Shown: positions 31,359-40,900 of the stretch, piece after piece | Position numbering within the stretch: position 1 is the first letter of the stretch | How the letters are laid out: the number at the start of each line of letters is the position of its first letter | NCBI GenBank assembly: GCA_963576735.1 | Contig: OY755197.1 | Span: forward strand, 8,816,501-8,880,500 | Direction: 5' to 3' | Length of the DNA: 64,000 bases | DNA from: Bedellia somnulentella | Taxonomy: Eukaryota > Arthropoda > Insecta > Lepidoptera > Bedelliidae | The notes under the pieces: generated by a model | Told to the model about the DNA's origin: nothing | Databases searched by the model: none | The model's input: only the letters and a program-made list of their open reading frames with translations | Made by a program: the position numbers and the translations under genes

Positions 31359-31544
31359 CCGAGGGTCGTCAGAGATACAATAAAATCTACAGCCTCTTTT
31401 GGAAGTTGAGAGGACAAAAGATGGTAAAATAAAAGTTTGGTTGGTGTGATTTCCAGCCAAATCATTTTTAAAGACCCAAATACACGTCTTTCGACACTCG
31501 CGGGAAGTAATAGCTTAATGCTATTCTAAGCTTACACTACACCG
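31359..31544 (-). repeat. SINE-A copy, old
   Basis: CCTCTTTTGGAAGTTGAGAGG..GATTTCCAGCC..ATTCTAAGCTTACACTACACC; many substitutions, tail absent. Confidence 0.65.
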
Positions 31545-31910
31545 GTCATCGTCAAATAATCCGTACCCTAAATTATTTATTTTAAGACATGTTCCACCCA
31601 AATCGCGATAAAATATTGATTGATGGAATAATTAGTGACGTCTCACAGGTGCTTAATGTAATCAATACGGATAATTTAGTAACTAACTACAGACAGATTT
31701 ATTCGAATGAGTGATTTTGATTTGATAAGAAATATCGATCATGTATTAATTTTGTCGATTTAAATACTAAATATATCTGAGATCTTTAAATGACAATTTG
31801 TTTTGTGATAATATGATGTTTATTGGGCAGTCTTTTAATTGACCACACCTTCGGAGATAAACGGCTTGATTATATTTAAGCCACGGCTGAAAATCCCAAA
31901 AAGTACCTAG
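31545..31910. other. AT-rich stretch, no gene seen
   Basis: Nothing recognised apart from a weak SINE-A tail-like word (CACGGCTGAAAATCCC) near 31883. Confidence 0.4.
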
Positions 31911-32034
31911 TTTAAACCAAAACGTGGGTACTGTGAACACCAGGTGACAAAGTCACGTGACGTTCAAAAGTATTAGTACCTCTGCCAACCCCTTCGGGGA
32001 TATTCGGCGTGAACGTTTATGTTATGTTATGTTA
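31911..32034 (+). repeat. SINE-T copy, strongly 5' truncated
   Basis: Only the 3' third (AAAACGTGGGTACTGTG..CCCCTTCGGGGATATTCGG..GTTATG tail). Flanked by AGTTTAAAC / GTTTAAACT. Confidence 0.85.
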
Positions 32035-32045
32035 TGTTTAAACTA

Positions 32046-32343
32046 AACCGTGCAATCGTGATAACTCAGTGGGTAGAACACCGCTTATCGGCTTATCCTG
32101 CAGTGCAGACGATGAAGGTTCAAATTTATCTTTTCTAAAGACATATGTGTGGTTGATTTAAACGGTAATGTAAACGGCGAGGCAAAACATCGTGAGGAAA
32201 CCCACATGACTGAGTTGTGCTTTGTCATGTGACAGTGTATGCGTACATAACGACGGTAGGCCTGCCCCCTATCACGTGAGTACACTTTTCAAGCAAAACA
32301 TAGGTACTCTTAACACCAGATGACAATGTCACGTGAAGTTGAA
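32046..32343 (+). repeat. SINE-T copy, 3' end lost
   Basis: Head AATCGTGATAACTCAGTGGG with GGTTCAAAT B box, core GGCGAGGCAAAACATCGTG, CCCCTATCACGTGAG; ends before the terminal hairpin. Confidence 0.75.
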
Positions 32344-32375
32344 CGTTTTAATTGAGTAATATCCCTATAATTTTG

Positions 32376-32625
32376 CCGTGTAGTGCCGGCTTAGAATGTC
32401 GCTACCCCTTCCTACCCAAGGGTGTCGTAAGAAGCGACTTAGGGTGTTGGGGCTTTTTAAGTGATTTTTGGGCGATGCGGTTGGAGACCCATCACCAAAA
32501 ACCTTTATTTTACTATCTTTTCCCCACACAACTTCCAAAAGTGGCTGAGGAATTTATAATTCCTTGGCTCTGGCTACCCCTTCTAGGGAATTACAGCCGT
32601 GAGTATATGTATGTATGTATGTATG
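32376..32625 (+). repeat. SINE-A full-length copy
   Basis: Target duplication TAATTTTG at 32368-32375 and 32626-32633. GCCGTGTAGTGCCGGCTTAG to long TATG tail. An open frame of about 100 codons through it is chance; the other copies break it. Confidence 0.92.
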
Positions 32626-32633
32626 TAATTTTG

Positions 32634-33189
32634 ATTGCTCTCGCTTTAATAATCTTTAAAATCTGATCATTTTGTACATGTACATGTTTTATTTCTGCTA
32701 ACTTGAGCATTCTAGAAGACTGAGTTTTCTCATAAATGTTAAAATAACGCAGCTGACAATAAAATTTGTTTAATGTTAAAGACTTTAATTTTTCGAATAC
32801 TAGAAATATTTCTATAGAAACTGATTTAAATACAAATACTCAGATAAGGAAACTTCAAACTCTAATCATGCCTACACCATTAGTGCTTAAGTCGTGAATA
32901 CATTTATTTTCACAAATAGGAAATAATGATACTCAATAACTTGCCAATATATGTTTATTATTATGCCTCTTTTCATAGCAAAATTATGCGGTTTCATATT
33001 GTTATTATAGGTCAATTGTACTATCTTTGTTAGGAACAAATTGTATTGATTGTATGAATGTTAAGGGGAAAACCTCAACTGATTATGAGTTGCAACTTAA
33101 AAAGCATTCATGAAGAGCATATTATTGATCGACTTTTTTGTATTTCGTTTTTATTTTACTATTATTTTGTTGTCAATCATTTTATGTAG
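32634..33189. other. AT-rich stretch, no gene seen
   Basis: Nothing recognised. Confidence 0.4.
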
Positions 33190-33420
33190 CTTGAAATGTA
33201 TGTTATATGTGTCACTCCAAATGGGTCCTGACTGAAAATCAGTGTTGTGCGTAAGTAAACGCACAAAAATAAGCTGAGGCAGGACCTATTCACATTTGTT
33301 TCATTTATTTTATTTTGTATCACTTTTTATGTCTCTTTTATAATTTTAATATTCAAGAAAACTGTGTAGTAGTTAATAGTTCAAATGTGAATAAATATCT
33401 CTTCTTTCTTTCATATATTG
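33190..33420 (+). repeat. 3'-UTR-like repeat with CTGACTGAAAATCAG hairpin, copy 2
   Basis: The hairpin word at 33228-33249, GCTGAGGCAG about 30 bp later, and an end in GAATAAATATCTCTTCTTTC repeat the order at 23400-23700. Confidence 0.6.
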
Positions 33421-33509
33421 TGTTGAGCTAGGAAAACATTACACCATCTTTCCTGTAAATGCCAAGACAAAAAAAATCTGTATATAAACAAATTGCTAAA
33501 AGAGGGGTG

Positions 33510-33685
33510 GGGTAACTAGATTTTAAGAATAGTTCAGTTAAAATATTGTAAAATAAAGACTTTTTGGTGCTTGGCCTCCTGCCACATCGCACAAAACTAA
33601 CTCAAAAACCCCCGAAATTCTGAGTTATTCTTACAACATTTGCGGAAACAATATGTTAGTGATATTCTAACTCAACCGTATACAG
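33510..33685 (-). repeat. SINE-A copy, old
   Basis: GGGGTGGGGTAACTAG..AAAATAAAGACTTTTTGGTG..CCACATCGCACAAAAC..ATTCTAACTC..CGTATACAGC; recognisable order, heavy decay. Confidence 0.55.
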
Positions 33686-33702
33686 CATTACTTACAAACA
33701 TA

Positions 33703-33915
33703 AATACATACATACATACACTCACGGTCACAAATCCCAAAAAGGGTTTCTTTTTTAAATTGTTTTAGGTCGACTCAGTTGGATACCATCACCAACGATA
33801 CATCATTTCTACCATCTTATCCCCTATCAACTTCCAAATGGGGCTGAAAAGTTTCTAGCTCTGAACCTCTGGCTACCCTTTTTGGGATCGATGGCCGTGA
33901 GTATATGTATGTATA
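33703..33915. repeat. SINE-A foldback: two 3' ends facing outward
   Basis: A reverse 3' end (CATACACTCACGGTCAC, CCCAAAAAGGGT, 33703-33748) is followed by a forward copy (GTCGACTCAGTTGGATACC..CCCTTTTTGGGATCG..CCGTGAGTATATGTATG, 33766-33915). The outer 40 nt can pair. Confidence 0.75.
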
Positions 33916-34059
33916 TGTGTTAGTAAAATAAGCAAAAGAAATACATTTAATACTCGCTCAATGTACCAGCTATTAATAAGGCTTCAATTTCATGGTGTCA
34001 TATTACACGCGACTTTGTCCTAATACGAATGACCCACTTCTGCCATTGGAGATTATAAA

Positions 34060-34311
34060 CATACATACATACATACTCACGGCTATGAATCCCTAGAAGG
34101 GGTAGCCAGAGCTAAGGAATTAGAAATTCCTCAGCCACTTTTGGAAAGTTGAGTGGGGAAAAGATGGCAAAATAAAGGTTGTTGGTGATGGGTCTCCAAC
34201 CGCATCGCCCAAAAATTCCTTAAAAGCCCCAATACCGTTAGTCGCCTTTTACGTACACCCACCGGTAGAAATGGGGTAGTGTTATTCTAAGCCGACACTA
34301 CACAGCATATA
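34060..34311 (-). repeat. SINE-A full-length copy
   Basis: Target duplication ATTATAAA at 34052-34059 and 34312-34319. CTAGAAGGGG subtype, little decay. Confidence 0.92.
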
Positions 34312-34377
34312 ATTATAAAGTATCGGTGAAACATATTTGCCGATTTATTTTTTTAGCGGTTTAATTAAAACTATAAT

Positions 34378-34470
34378 TTTCACGCCCTATATCCCTGAAG
34401 GGGTTGGCAGAGGCACTAATACTTCTAAAAATCACGTGACATTGTCACCGTGTGCAGAGTACCCACTTTA
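34378..34470 (-). repeat. SINE-T 3' fragment
   Basis: TTTTCACGCCCTATATCCCTGAAGGGG..CACGTGACATTGTCACC; head and core missing. Confidence 0.65.
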
Positions 34471-34621
34471 TCGGTTTAAATTGTGTTTTTTAATATAAAA
34501 ACCATGTTTGTTTATGCAGTATAAGAATACTTATTTCAATTCCTAAACAATTTAAAATCATATTTAATCTTTTATTAATTAGCAATTTTTATCATTAAAA
34601 ATATCTAGAAAATGACAAACA

Positions 34622-34740
34622 TCTATACTTATAATAAATCTGTAGAGAGGTCAATTCTGTACATGAAATATATTTTCAAAATAACCATCAGGTGGTGATT
34701 AGGGATCGATACTGATGCCAAAAATGCAATCAGTAAAATT

Positions 34741-34782
<42 letters not shown>

Positions 34783-35599
34783 GGTTTGTATGTTCCTTAT
34801 GGAAACAAAAACTACTCGACGGATTTTGACGAAACTTGGTACAATTATTCTTCATACACCTGCGCAGGTTTTTGTATACTTTCCAGCAGAGTAGTAAAGG
34901 GGAATTTTGGGAAATTTTGGGAAAACGGGAGAAGTTACTCCATTTTTTAAGCTTCCGTCGCGTGTGCAGCCTTAATGGTTAAACTTACATAGAAATCATG
35001 TATGACGGAAATATTCTTCATAAAATTATCTAAAAAAAAATCCTCAACAGTTTATGTCTATCTTTTACGGTTGACTCACAATAACACGTGTAATTCCTGA
35101 TAGCTTAGCAGTTCGGAACATTCTGATTATATTTATTTACTCTTACGTTTGTAAACCTCTTACTCATTCCTAATTTAAAAAAGGTAACATTATTACCTAT
35201 TCAATAAAAAAATAATCATAGAAATCGGTAGACAAACACCGAAATTATACATAAAATAAGCCATCGCGCCCGTGATCGAAACCAAATCTTTACTAATTTA
35301 CATATAACATACTAGATAGCGCCAGTAGTTGCATCCTACATAACGTAATGATTTATTTTTTAGAATTTTATAAATACTTCATAGCGTTTTATTCCAAAAT
35401 TTGCTATTAAACGGAAATACTGAACCGTTCATTAAAGCGCATTCAAAATCACCAAACTACACTGTTTAGGGAGTGCTATAAATTTAATAAATTGAAAACA
35501 TTGCGCTGAATTTCACAATGCTTGAGCAGTGACTCAAGAAAGAAACCTCAGATATTTAAAAAAACAACGCTACCCGTGCGAAGCTGGGACGATCCACTA
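34622..35599 (+). mobile_element. non-autonomous Helitron-like element, copy 1
   Basis: 978 bp, nearly identical to 56785-57757 end to end, from TCTATACTTATAATAAATCT to GCTGGGACGATCCACTA. Starts with TC, has a 3' CCC..GGG hairpin just before the end, and neither copy shows a target duplication or terminal inverted repeats. These are Helitron hallmarks, although this copy ends CTAT where the other ends CTAG, the expected CTRR. Contains a GTCT microsatellite (about 34743-34782). No open frame of note, so it would depend on a helicase supplied in trans. Confidence 0.65.
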
Positions 35600-35731
35600 T
35601 AGGAAATAATGCAAGTTTAATCAATTATTATCAACTACCGCGCTTTTGTACTATTGCAGCAGCAACACTATTGAAATGAAATTTCTTTTACAATAACAAG
35701 GTTTAAAACAATAAGAATCTCAAAGAATCAA

Positions 35732-36001
35732 ACGTTCACGCCGTATACAAAGGGGGTTGGCAGAAGAACTAATACTTCTTAACATCACCTACGGAGTACC
35801 CAGCTTTTAGTATATCTAACTATCACCGTATTGTACGAATACACTGTTACATGACTAAATACAATTCAGCCATGTGGGTTTTTTGATGATGTTTTCCCTC
35901 ACTGTTAGCAACCATGATAAATTAACCACACATATGACTTTAGACAAGACAAATTGGTGTAGGCCCGACCCAGAATTTGAACCCTCATTGTCTGTACGAC
36001 A
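35732..36001 (-). repeat. SINE-T copy, partly deleted
   Basis: AACGTTCACGCCGTATAC..ATGTTTTCCCTCACTGTTAGC..GGTGTAGGCCCGACCCAG..TTTGAACCC. The A-box end is replaced by ATTCTAAGACGGC, which resembles a SINE-A head. Confidence 0.75.
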
Positions 36002-36286
36002 TTCTAAGACGGCAATACATGGCAACGGTGTGTCAAAAACTTAACAATAGCACACAACAAAAATGAACTTAAGTAAGCCAAAATCCGCTTCACAGTTCAT
36101 GCTGTTTTTATTGGTGTCAATCCCAGCTATAAATTAATCTCATAGGTATTGAGTTTTCGCAAATCCTAGGTATTAAAACGTTTCAGCATTTTCTTGACCT
36201 TAATTTTCACCTCAAACAAATATTTTGTTACTTCATTAATCTGTTTTTTTTTAGAATTTGTATACATTGATATATGTATTTATAGG

Positions 36287-36378
36287 TTGTTTGGAAGAGA
36301 TCGCTTTTAGTGATAAAACCGCTTGTACTTTTGCTTTTTAACCGACTTCAAAAAAAGTAGGAGGTTATCAATAAGAAA
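36287..36378 (+). repeat. GGAAGAGATCGCTTTTAG repeat, copy 1, plus ACCGACTTCAAAAAA motif
   Basis: GGTTGTTTGGAAGAGATCGC..GTGATAAAACCGC recurs at 36634. It is followed by TTAACCGACTTCAAAAAAAG and GGAGGTTATC. Both words are widespread in lepidopteran genomes as parts of retroelement 3' ends; the parent element is not defined here. Confidence 0.55.
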
Positions 36379-36633
36379 TCGTCGAAATATTTTGTACTGA
36401 AATTTGTTATTCTATTTGAAAGAATCAAACTGCTAAAAAACTTATTTTCGTGTGAGATCTTGTGAGATAGACCGGTACACCGATACGGAACAGAGGTCAG
36501 TCAGTCCTGTTCAAGGATATTGGTCCTGTTATACCAATAGTTCAAATAGTTTGTAAATATTTAACCAGATGGCGTTAAATGTGTTGTAAAGTAATTAAAA
36601 ATAAATTTATTTCGTAAAATTGTCAATTATCCA

Positions 36634-36716
36634 AAGGTTGTCTGGAAGAGATCGCTTTTAGTGATAAAACCGCCCTTTGTACTTAATTGTAAAACTTTGT
36701 TGTTTTTTTAATATTA
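36634..36716 (+). repeat. GGAAGAGATCGCTTTTAG repeat, copy 2
   Basis: GGTTGTCTGGAAGAGATCGC..AACCGCCCTTTGTAC, a direct repeat of 36287-36345 about 350 bp downstream. Confidence 0.55.
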
Positions 36717-36796
36717 TGTTTTTAGGGTGTGCAATAATGAGTTTTCTATTTCTATTATCGTTCGTAATTTTTGTCTGTATATATTTCTTACATTTA

Positions 36797-37051
36797 CATA
36801 CATACATACATATACTCACGGCTATAAATCCCTAAAAGGGGTAGCCAGAGCTGAGAAATTAGAAATTCCTCAGCCACTTTTGGAAGTTGAGTGGGGAAAA
36901 GACGGTAGAATAAAGGTAGTTTTGGTGATGGGTCTCCAACCGCATCGCCCAAAAATCCATTAAAAAGCCCCAAGTCCGTTAGTCGCCTCTTACGTACATT
37001 CACCGGAAGAAATGGGGTAGTGCTAATCTAAGCCGACACTACACAGCTACA
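36797..37051 (-). repeat. SINE-A full-length copy just upstream of an exon candidate
   Basis: Target duplication TTCTTACATTTA at 36785-36796 and 37052-37063. CTAAAAGGGG variant, head CTAAGCCGACACTACACAGC. Its end lies only 37 bp from the acceptor of the exon candidate at 37089. Confidence 0.93.
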
Positions 37052-37088
37052 TTCTTACATTTATGTATGTTATTTCCTTTATTTCCAG

Positions 37089-37181
37089 GTATGGTCGGTG
37101 TGCTAGACGCACGTAAACTAACCCACAAGTTAGACGAACACTCTCCGCACCTAGCTAGCCCTCGGGTGTATACTATAAGCG
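37089..37181 (+). CDS. candidate internal coding exon of an unidentified host gene
   Basis: A 93-nt segment lies between a strong acceptor (TTATTTCCTTTATTTCCAG, AG at 37087-37088) and a consensus donor (GCG|GTAAGTT, GT at 37182-37183). One frame is open across it, split as phase 1 at both ends. It encodes, after a split codon, MVGVLDARKLTH, then KLDEHS and PHLASPRVYTIS. Codon-balanced composition contrasts with AT-rich flanks. A length divisible by three and symmetric phase mean it could be included or skipped without a frame change. I do not recognise the protein and no domain is evident in 31 residues. The frame also continues into the intron and adjoining tRNA-like repeat, which is why a longer open frame appears there. 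The exon reading is inferred from splice signals and composition. Confidence 0.5.
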
Positions 37182-37191
37182 GTAAGTTATC

Positions 37192-37367
37192 ATTATTACT
37201 AATAAATAAAGGAAAGAAAAATTTCGACACAGGCAGGATTCGAACCCGCGACCTCGGGTATACGCCTCCGTCGCTCTTGCCAATTTTGCCAATTGAGCTA
37301 CCGTGTCAATGGCTGCCAGCGCGAAATTTTTCTGTCCTTTATTTATTCTTTATTTATTAGTAATAAT
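37192..37367. repeat. palindromic element carrying a tRNA-like core
   Basis: Left arm 37192-37226 (ATTATTACTAATAAATAAAG..AAATTTCG) is inverted at 37322-37367, which has an extra AATAAATAAAG. Between them on the minus strand is a tRNA-like sequence. It looks like a MITE-sized foldback unit or a SINE flanked by inverted AT-rich arms. Confidence 0.6.
37226..37307 (-). ncRNA. tRNA-like sequence (SINE head or tRNA pseudogene)
   Basis: Minus strand: GACACGG at the 5' end pairs with CTGTGTC at the 3' end (one G-T). TAGCTCAATTGG is a perfect A box, GGTTCGAATCC a perfect B box, and GCGGG/CCTGC forms the T arm. The D loop carries a 9-nt tandem duplication (AATTGGCAA twice), and no clean anticodon stem forms in GACGGAGGCGTATACCCG. 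So it is tRNA-like but unlikely to be a working tRNA. Confidence 0.6.
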
Positions 37368-37486
37368 CCCCACATGAGTTTTTCATGAACAAAAAGATTT
37401 AAATTAAGTTATCATTATATTCTAATAAGTAACGGTATTGCATTTGTAATTGGATGGTAGAAAATTGGTAAAAGAGAACTAAAGAA

Positions 37487-37545
37487 AGAGAGAGTGTGCT
37501 CCAAAAGGCAGGCGTCCGAGATATGAAGAATAAAAAAGTATATAT
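37487..37545 (+). repeat. LINE-B small fragment
   Basis: GAGAGTGTGCTCCAAAAGGC, AGGCGTCCGAGATATGAAG: the ESVLKKAGVRSMKNK coding stretch only. Confidence 0.6.
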
Positions 37546-37556
37546 TGATATCTATC

Positions 37557-37640
37557 TATGTAGCTAGGGCACGTTAAGCCGTCGGTCCCGGCTACTATTA
37601 CAGTAGTAAACATATGTTAATATTTAATCGCCTGCAAATT
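37557..37640 (+). repeat. retroelement 3'-end motif (TTAAGCCGTCGGTCCCGG)
   Basis: GGGCACGTTAAGCCGTCGGTCCCGGCTAC is a phrase I recognise from insect LINE 3' ends. No ORF remains. Confidence 0.45.
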
Positions 37641-37796
37641 GTTAACACGTATATTATAATTATGTTTTAATTAGGTGATTGTTTATTAGTTTTTGTAAAT
37701 ATTATTATTTTTTGAGTGCTCAATTGTTTGTGTTTTTGTATGAATTAGTTATAAGCTAGACTTAAGTTTTGTATATAGTAATTTTTAGTTATAAGT

Positions 37797-37945
37797 TTTT
37801 GGCCAGATCTGAAAATCGAAACTATCTGCTTGCTGCGGATAGAACGAGCTCTGGACCATTTTGTCTTTTATAATTTTTCGTTTCGTAATTGTTTATTTCA
37901 TGTCATGTGTTTGAAGAAAGACAAATAAATGCTTTTATTATTATT
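37797..37945 (+). repeat. 3'-UTR-like repeat ending in AATAAA and TTA repeat
   Basis: GGCCAGATCTGAAAATCGAAAC, GAGCTCTGGACC and GACAAATAAATGCTTTTATTATTATT resemble the poly(A)-signal-bearing repeats at 23400 and 33190. Its TTA run is the target into which the first Dong-like element inserted. Confidence 0.5.
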
Positions 37946-40900
37946 TTGGCATTACTTTTAGTTCCTCGCCTCTCCCATGGCCGAAAAAGAAAATATAAAT
38001 TTTAAATGGGAGAGGCGGTACTCCCCGACAAAAGAACAGTCGGTCGGGGTCAGGGAGTCAGGTTCAAGAACCGACGGACGATCCGAGCCGTATCGAGCAG
38101 CACCGCTTTCTGCATTTGTGCTGGAACCGACACGCCACAGAAATCCAACCGCCTCAAGTTGATCGCGAGGCTGGTTGGAATTAACCCGTTCGCGGACAAA
38201 ACAATTGGGATTATTTCTGTCGAAGTCACACCCCACATGTCGGTGATCTCGTGAGCCAGATCGAGATATTTCCGACGCTTCTCGGTGTCGGCTTTCACGA
38301 GACCCTCGTCATGAGGGATAGTGACATCCACTAGAAATACCCTCGACTGCAACCGATCCCATACCACGATATCAGGCTTATTCGCTAGAATAGTCCTGTC
38401 CGTGATAACGGATCGGTCCCAATATATTTTGGCTCGGTCGTTTTCTAGGATTTGCTCCGGCAGATACTTGTAATACGGCAGCCTCTGTTGCAAGAGTCCG
38501 TATTTCAGAGCGAGCTCCTGATGTAGAATTTTGGCTGCTTGGTTGTGTCTGTGCAAGTACTCAGTGTTAGCAAGAGCCGAACAACCGGAAATAACATGCC
38601 TAAGTGACTCTCCGGGACGGCCACATGCTCGACAGATGTCTGTGGTACCGTCCTTTAGGATGTATTTCCGATAGTTCCGCGTCTTGATAACCTGGTCCTG
38701 TATTGCACAGACAAAACCTTCGGTTTCCCCAAAGAGGTCCCCGAAACGCAGCCAATGCAGGGAGGCTTTACGGTCCACGAAAGGTTCGTGAAGTACCTTG
38801 TAAAACCTCCCGTGCAGCTCCTTCTCTTTCCATACGGACTCCCGATCAGAGGTGCTAAGTACCTCCGGGGTTCGCCAATCCTGTGAGGCCAACGATAAGG
38901 GAGTCAGTCCTTTATCACTAGCGACCACCTCCCCCCGAATACTATCATCCGTCATCGTCAAAAAATAGTTTCTGAGGTTGCATACCTCGCGGTTGTGCAT
39001 GGTTTTGGCACTCAAGAGGCCTCGACCACCACACTTCCGCGGGATATACAATCTCATAACCGACGATCTCGGATGATGCATTCGATGAGAGGTCATCGTC
39101 GTGCGGACTCGTCTGTCCAGAGCGTCTAGTTCGGACTGAGTCCATCTGAGCACGCCAAACGTGTACATCAGTACAGGCATGACCCAGGAGTTAATGGCTC
39201 GGATTTTATTAACGCCTGACAAGTAGCTATTAAGCACACTTTTCAGGCGTTCATAAAACTCCTCGCAAACACCCTGTTTCACGTCTGCCACCTTCACACC
39301 GATGGTTTGTGACATGCCCAGATACCGGTATGTTTCAGCCTCGGAGAGTGCCCTCAAATGATTGGTGCCGACATCGACACCATCAGAGTGCACGACATGC
39401 CCCTTCTCCACATGAACGACCGCACACTTATCGACCCCGAGCTCCATCTTGACGGAACCACTGAAATCATTAGTGATCGTCAGTAGCTCCGCCAATCTGT
39501 CAGCCGTGGGGGCGTAAAGCTTCAGGTCATCCATGTAGAGGAGATGAGGCAAGCGTGGTCCGCCTCTCCGAAACTGAAAGCCTGTCCCTGAATTCTCCAA
39601 GAGTGTGCTTAGAGGATTCAGGGCCAAGCAAAACCAAACTGGACTCAGGCAATCGCCCTGGAAAATTCCTCGCCTTATATCAATTTGGTCATCCGCGTCC
39701 GTCATCCGCTGACCGTCTAAACTCAGGATCGTTCCCCAGCACCCCATACACTGCCCGAGGAAGTGTCGAACTGCACTATCAATTTTGTACAGCTCGAGGA
39801 CCCTCATGAGCCATGTATGAGGTACCGAATCGAACGCCTTCCTGTAGTCTATCCAGCCAGCGGAGAAGTTCCGACGGTTGCGTTTGACCAGTTGGCCTAC
39901 GACCGCATCGATGAGGAGCAGCTCCTTGCTACCGCGACTACCGCCCCTACATCCGTTCTGAGCTCCAGAGATCACATTGTTATCAACAATGTGTTGAGTA
40001 ATCTTGGAGCTCAGAACGGATGTCAAGGTCTTGTAAATTGTACAAAGACAAGTAATGGGGCGGTATTGTGATGGATCCGCGGTAGCATCGCTCTTTGGAG
40101 CTAAATGAGTGACCCCAGTAGTTAAGAAGTTCGGGAGCGTCCCACTCTCGAGGGCGATTTGGAACTGACGGGCGAGAGTAGCGTGACAGCGCGTGAACCC
40201 CTTCAACCAGTAATGGTGCAATCCGTCCGGCCCCGGACTTTTCCAGTTCGGAGCCTTACGGATCGCAGCCACCACATCCTCCTCGGATATGTTGACGGGG
40301 TTCATGGGCGCTATGGGCTCGCACGCTCCCTCGACCGCCTCGAACCATCGGCCCTCTTCGTGATCAACAGGCAGCGACCAAAGCCCACGCCAAAAGGCAA
40401 CTACATCTGCTTTTTCCGGTCGCTGACCTGTCGAAACCACATCGGGACGCTCCAAAGTTCTGTAGAACTTCTTCTGGTCACTCATGAAGAGACGATTCTG
40501 TTGGTACCTCTTTACCCTTTCAGAATATCGCCTAATTCGCTTACCCCAAGCAGCGATCTTCTGCTTCAGATCATCGATGCGCTCCACTAGTCTACAGGCA
40601 AACTCCGGTGAGTTGTCAAAAACATTCTCACCAGGGAATGCCTCCCTGACGAAGCGCACCACCCTCGGCCTATTGTTGCCTGATCTGAAGCTGGTCAGTT
40701 TGCCGATGAGGACCCTGGCCCTTGTGATACGGCTTTCAATCCGCCTCATCCAGGCTGGTCTAGTTCTAGTCCTGGGACTAGTACTGCCAGCCTGGCGGGA
40801 GCCACCAGCTCTCGTTGGCGGCATCCTGACGCCGACAATTTGACACACTGTCATTGCGGCGCCAAAGAGAATTGAATCCGTATCCCAAAGGTCCATGCTG

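Noticed and set aside
32352..32666. Open frame of 104 codons across a SINE-A copy
   Set aside because: The frame follows the repeat. Other copies of the same repeat break it by indels, and comparable open frames appear on the antisense strand, so it is not a conserved protein.
37039..37230. 63-codon minus-strand frame over the exon candidate
   Set aside because: It has no splice support on that strand. The plus-strand acceptor and donor pair explains the composition better.
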